A stretch of DNA of 64,000 nucleotides from contig OZ023265.1 of the NCBI GenBank assembly GCA_964006375.1, positions 160,220,118-160,284,117 of the forward strand. Reading direction: 5' to 3'. The notes below the pieces were generated by a model that was not told the origin of the DNA, ran no database searches, and was given only the letters and a program-made list of their open reading frames with translations. The first letter of the stretch is position 1; every line of letters begins with the position of its first letter. Source of the DNA: Tillus elongatus. Taxonomy: Eukaryota > Arthropoda > Insecta > Coleoptera > Cleridae. Positions 59,533 to 64,000 of this stretch are shown piece after piece. Both the position numbers and the translations under genes were made by a program.

Positions 59533-60412
59533 CTTAAACTAATGGTTTTTTATTTTTTATTTTAAAAAAGTTATGTTTTATTTTTGTCAAAGAGTTAAAA
59601 ACTTAAGTTTAAGCGTTGGTTCTACCGAATGCTTAATTATTTTAGTATAAAAATAAAGTTTATACTTGTTATTTTAGTATAAAAATGAAGTTTATTCTTG
59701 TTCTAAATAAAAAGATATTTAAACAAATATTTGTTTTGCATTAGGACTTTTACCCCATAAATAGGATTTTTGCCCCATAGACATCGGACTTTTACCCCAG
59801 ACCATGAAGTAAAAGTCCTATTTTACAAAAAAAAAACTTGAAAAATAACAAATTTAAATACATATTTTTCACTGTGACCCATAGAATAAAGTAGTAATAT
59901 AAATAAACTACACACACAAAAAAAACATCAATCAAATTTTACAAAATGGCGGCTATTTCGGCATTTATTCGTTAGGTGTGGGCTTTTGCCCCGATCTACT
60001 CTATAGTTATTCATTAAGATTGGGTGTTTCAGGAATTGTACAGATTTACCTTTTTGTGTAGATTATTAACGTTATAATATTTTTAATACCAAGTGGTTCC
60101 CTGGCGTAAAAAAAGCCGAGATCACGCAATTTTTTATATTTTCAAATTTTGATAACTTAATTTTACATTATCATCGAACAGTCAAATTTGACAAATAGTT
60201 ACGGCTTTGTAAAGGAAACATGTGCGCCAACTTTGATCAAAATAACTAGTATTTTCGAAGAGACAAACTAAAATACTGCTGCAAATTGAATCATAACTTC
60301 CACATAGCTGTGATAATCTACTCTCCTCATAAATACATTCTTATGCAATGAATTTAGGGTCCATAATTTGACCACAAAGAAAATATTCGTATTCCTGTAC
60401 TCACAAACTTCT

Positions 60413-61085
60413 AAAACGTTTTATTACCCGAGTTGTTTCACCAAATCAACCCTCATTTACCTCTTACTACCTGAAGTGATCTTACCCAAAAACAACTCAA
60501 ATCGTGCCTTTGTCGGGTGCTAACTGGATAACAAATTTGAAGACGATATCTCAATTCGTTCGAAAGTTATTGCGCCTATTAACAGACAGACAACCGGCCG
60601 ACCGACAAAAAAAATTCGTTCCAGAATCAACTTTTCTATATGTGTTGAGACTTTTTACGCCCTTTTAGCAAAAAAAAATTCGAAATTTCTGTTACCAATG
60701 TTCCACCCCCACCCATTCAACCGCTAATTTAATCACAGCACAGAATACCAGATTTGTGATGAAATTAAAAGTTTTCTAATAAATAAACCCTAAAACGTTA
60801 TATTACTCGAGTTTTAACGGAAAAATGTAAATTTTCACCAAATCACCCCCATTCATCCCCTACCCACTAAAGCTATTTTACCCAAAAACAATCCGAATCG
60901 TTCGTTTGTCGAGTGCTAACTGTATACCAAATTTGAAGACGATATCTCAATTCGTTCTAAAATTATCGTGGCTACAAACGGACAGACATACAGACAGACA
61001 AAAAAATTTCGTTCCCAAATAATGTTTTATATGTGTTTTGATACTTTTTACGACGTTTAAGTGAAACAAAATTTTTGAAATTTTT
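60413..61085 (+). repeat. Two direct repeats of about 280 bp
   Basis: Copy 1 about 60413-60690 and copy 2 about 60785-61085 share AATTTGAAGACGATATCTCA, GACAGACA tracts and CTTTTTACG endings with moderate divergence. No ORF; family unknown. Confidence 0.7.
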
Positions 61086-61189
61086 GTCGTCGATGCGATA
61101 CTTGTAACATGACGATGTGGAAGCAATTAAAATCAATACCAGTAAAACAAAATCAATAGAGATAAGTAAGGATAGAACTTCGAAAATAC

Positions 61190-61430
61190 CTTATGAATAT
61201 TATTCCTGCGGTGATGTATCAAATACTTAGGAAGAAGTACCGCCACAGTAAAGCAAGCATTCAATTAACAAAATACTCTTCTCACTAATAAACACTTAAA
61301 TTTGGGCCTGAGAAAAAAGTTTAGCAAGTCATACGTATGCAGTATTATAATATATAGGTGGGAAAGCTGACTTTAAAGAATATGGATATGAAGAGAATAC
61401 AAGTTTTTGCAATGTAAACATGGTGAAAAT
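61190..61430 (+). pseudogene. LINE C-terminal remnant
   Basis: Plus-strand text KQAFN, TLLTNKHLNLGLRKKFSKSY and VCSIIIY matches the region seen at 12300-12560 in the opposite orientation; frames are broken. Confidence 0.5.
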
Positions 61431-62359
61431 TGACAAAGACAAAGTACATCTATGAAAGACTAATAAAACTGTGCTTTAAGAGATAACAGAATAATGATGC
61501 TTGCTTAACAAAATTAAGAAAACGAACGCAAACTTGTTTGGTCGTTATTTCAAAGATAAAGAAATATAATAGGAAAACTTCTTTTTTTTAATTTCAACAA
61601 CACACCACGAGGGCTTACAGCCTAAATACTATCGTACCGTGGGTGTTGACAATGAGGAAAGAGGCAGCTTGTTAATTCTGGACTTGAAGGTTTGGAGGTT
61701 CGGAGGAGAAGGAAAAACATGTGCCGGCAAGGAATTCCACAACTTGCAAGTCCTCGGGACAAAAGAGCGGGCATAACAAGATGTTCTAAGTCTGGTGCCC
61801 TGGACAGTAAAAGGGTGCATTCACTCTGTTCCCCTGGTAGATCTGTTGAGGGCAGCAGGTGGGGGAACTATGGAGGAAAGCTCCTCTGAGCAGTGCCCGT
61901 GCAGATATCTATAAAAGAGAGAGAGGTCACCAACGACACGTCGGCGGGCAAGGAATGGCGGCTTTGGGTGAGGTTAGGGTCACCGATGAGACGTATAGCT
62001 TTATTTTGAATGGAGTCCAGGATAGCGAGTTGCGAAGCGGCAGCGGCACCCCAGATGTGGGAGCAGTGTTCGAGGTTTGGCCTTATTTGTGAAATATATA
62101 AGGTATAAAGATTAGCTGGTGAAAAGTATTTGCGAGCCCGGAAGAGGAAACCTCATTTCTTAGCAGCCGCTTCTGCAATTGATGTGACATGTTGGTGCCA
62201 ATTAAGATTTCGATCCACAGAAATGCCAACAAGAGAAAAGGACTCATTACTTTGAATTACTTGGTTGTTCATTGTGATGGGTCTAGGGCTGGTGTATCTC
62301 TTGTGAGAAAGAAAGCAAGACTTAGTTTTGGTGGGGTTTAATTGTACAAGATTTCTACT

Positions 62360-63166
62360 TCACCAGTCTAATATTTTTTGGAGATCCACGGAGACAGAAC
62401 CCTCCATGAGTCTGCGATCCTCATCTAATTGGGCTAAAGAGACAGGCTTAGAATATTGAATATTTGAATGGAGGGTGCTGTCGTCCGCGTAGCTGTGAAC
62501 TGGGTTGGATGTGCTAGAGAGGAGGTCATTGATGTGGAGAAGAAACAAAGTAGGGGCTAAAGCTGAACCTTGAGGAACCCCTGCATTAATTGGATACAGT
62601 TTAGAGGAATGGCCATCGACAACAACAGATATGCTCCTGTTGGAGAGGAAATTTGCTGTCCTGGTACAAAGTTTTGGTGGTGGGCCATAGGCCGGAAGTT
62701 TATTAAGCAGCGCTGTGTGCCAGACCTGGTCGAATGCTTTTGATATGTCTAGAGCAACAATCTGGGATTCACCGTGTTGTTCCATAGACTTGTTCCAAGA
62801 GTGGGTGACAAAGGAGAGGAGGTCGGCAGTCGATCTGCGCTGACGGAATCCATACTGCCTGTAGTGGATTAGACTGTGTTTTTCAAGAAATTTTAGTAAT
62901 TCGGTGTTGATATACTTTTCCATCACTTTAGAGACGACTGAAAGGAGAGAAATAGGCCTGTAGTTGCTAGGAAGCGCTTTGGATCCTTTCTTGGGGATGG
63001 GTTGTACTCGAGCAGTTTTCCAGTTACTAGGGAATATGCCCTTATTATAAGATATCTGAAACAGACGAGTCAGGACAGGAGCAAGCTCTGGTGCGCATTT
63101 TTTGAGAACAATTGCTGGGATCTCGTCAAGGCCAGAGGCTTTCCTGGTATTAAGAGAAGAGAGCAT
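62360..63166 (-). pseudogene. LINE copy 2: RT core, open for 268 residues
   Basis: Carries RKASGLDEIPAIVLKKC, NYRPISLLSVVSKVMEKYIN, DISKAFDQVWH, AGVPQGSALAP and YADDSTLH, all RT blocks in order without a break. It ends at a TGA where copy 1 has GGA (DWGSRN), so the C-terminal domain is cut off. The upstream frame is shifted near 63170. Confidence 0.85.
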
Positions 63167-63201
63167 CTTTCATACCTTTTTAGTTTTGAAAATGATATCC
63201 G

Positions 63202-63891
63202 TCATTTTATGCGCGACATTGGGGACTGTTGGTGGTTGAACATTTGGAGGTGGGTTGACAGTAGAATTGCCGGCGAACAACGAACCAAAATTTCAGTCTT
63301 GCCCAGGGCGGTAGAAACAATTTCATCCCCTGAAACAAGAGGTGGGAACGTGCTTTTGCAGAAATTATTCCCAATAGATTTAGCAAGAGTCCAGAAGGGT
63401 TTGCCGCCGTTGGAGCTTAAGAGGACTTTGTTTTTGATGTGGTTATTAAACGAGTTTTTTTGCCTCAGAAAGAATGCGGACATAGCGGTTTCTTGCGTCG
63501 TTAAATGCTTGACGATTTTCTTCACTGGGATTGTGTAGAAGCGTTTTGTGAGCTTTGACCTTTTCAACTCTGGCCTTGTCACAGGATTTAGAGAACCAGG
63601 GCTTTTGAGTGGCTGAAGAGGTTTTCTGTGTACGTGGGATAAATAATTGCATGCCAGCTTGGATAATTTCGGTGACGTTTTGTGAAATATCAGAGGGGTC
63701 AGGATGAGAGAAGCAGATAGACGCCCATGGAAATGAGGAAAAGTAATCCCGCATTTCGTCCCAGTTTGCGGAGTTGTAGTGCCAAACGATACGTGGGTGT
63801 GATGACTGTGTGACCTCGGGTTGCATTGCGCAGGAAGCAGTGACCATGCCATGGTCTGAGCGACCAAGGGGGGCGGTGACTGATATAGCAT
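63202..63891 (-). pseudogene. LINE copy 2: end of endonuclease and linker, frameshifted
   Basis: The correct frame (63446-63847) reads GMVTASCAMQPEV and continues to ARNRYVRILSEAKK, then is shifted by an extra T near 63455. The 229-residue ORF reported on this stretch is mostly the wrong frame. Confidence 0.7.
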
Positions 63892-64000
63892 TCAGGTTTT
63901 ACTCGGTCCAATTGGTGAAGTGCAAAAGCTATAATGAAATAAAACAGCTGATACAGACAGTGAGTTGTGGTCGCGACGATAGAGCTACATCGCCTTAAGC

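Larger units (their letters stand above)
61590..63895 (-). mobile_element. LINE copy 2, 5'-truncated
   Basis: The same family as 6532-9780, with the identical 3' end (minus-strand GTGTTGTTGAAATT and A-tail). Similarity ends at about 63895 in the endonuclease region, so it is a typical 5' truncation. RT is better preserved than in copy 1. Confidence 0.88.

Overview
The window looks like a repeat-rich insect genome. The evidence is an intron-bearing gene with consensus GTAAGT donor sites, insect-type DD41D, pogo, hAT, BEL/Pao and Ty3/gypsy elements, two or more LINE families, and about twenty long (TA)n arrays. I cannot name the species or order from the sequence. There is no bacterial operon, CRISPR array or rRNA.

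Only one host gene is convincing. It lies on the minus strand and I reconstructed it from six exons (46225-44700, 32992-32850, 27928-27657, 16788-16680, 6110-5994, 3536-3387). All five exon junctions keep the frame. It encodes a secreted protein of at least 772 residues with a signal peptide and four CUB domains, and it continues past the left edge. About 40 kb of intron carries nearly everything else.

Layout from left to right: antisense LINE fragment (1-456); A-repeats and hammerhead-bearing hairpins (1066-5875, mixed with exons 6 and 5); near-full-length LINE copy (6532-9780); possible solo LTR (10450-10861); LINE remnants (12010-13510); dead DD41D mariner with long terminal inverted repeats (14263-16045); exon 4; composite element with a 177-bp tandem array and inverted arms (17296-19408); A-repeat split by a very young Ty3/gypsy element that lacks RT and RNase H (20944-26097); exon 3; dead hAT with an exact 8-bp target duplication (28103-30470); exon 2; very young BEL/Pao element with identical LTRs and duplication GGCAC (33192-39890); A-repeats (41695-44563); exon 1; LINE remnant (46740-47310); intact pogo-type transposon with a PHD finger (47431-50179); a cluster of hammerhead ribozymes including a 303-bp tandem dimer resembling animal retrozymes (50838-53893); decayed pogo/PHD transposon interrupted by two A-repeats (54473-60001); a second LINE copy (61590-63895).

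The most interesting material is not protein coding. At least thirteen hammerhead-like motifs from several families lie in small hairpin or tandem-dimer repeats, often next to (TA)n arrays. The best ones (52377-52421, 52680-52724, 53006-53050, 50838-50884, 2428-2472) keep the catalytic core and most or all of the helices. No Penelope-like RT was seen, so any mobilisation would be in trans. The second notable object is the gypsy element: matching LTRs and one open gag-protease-integrase frame, but an in-frame loss of the whole RT/RNase H block. All calls come from reading the sequence by eye; no database search or folding program was run.
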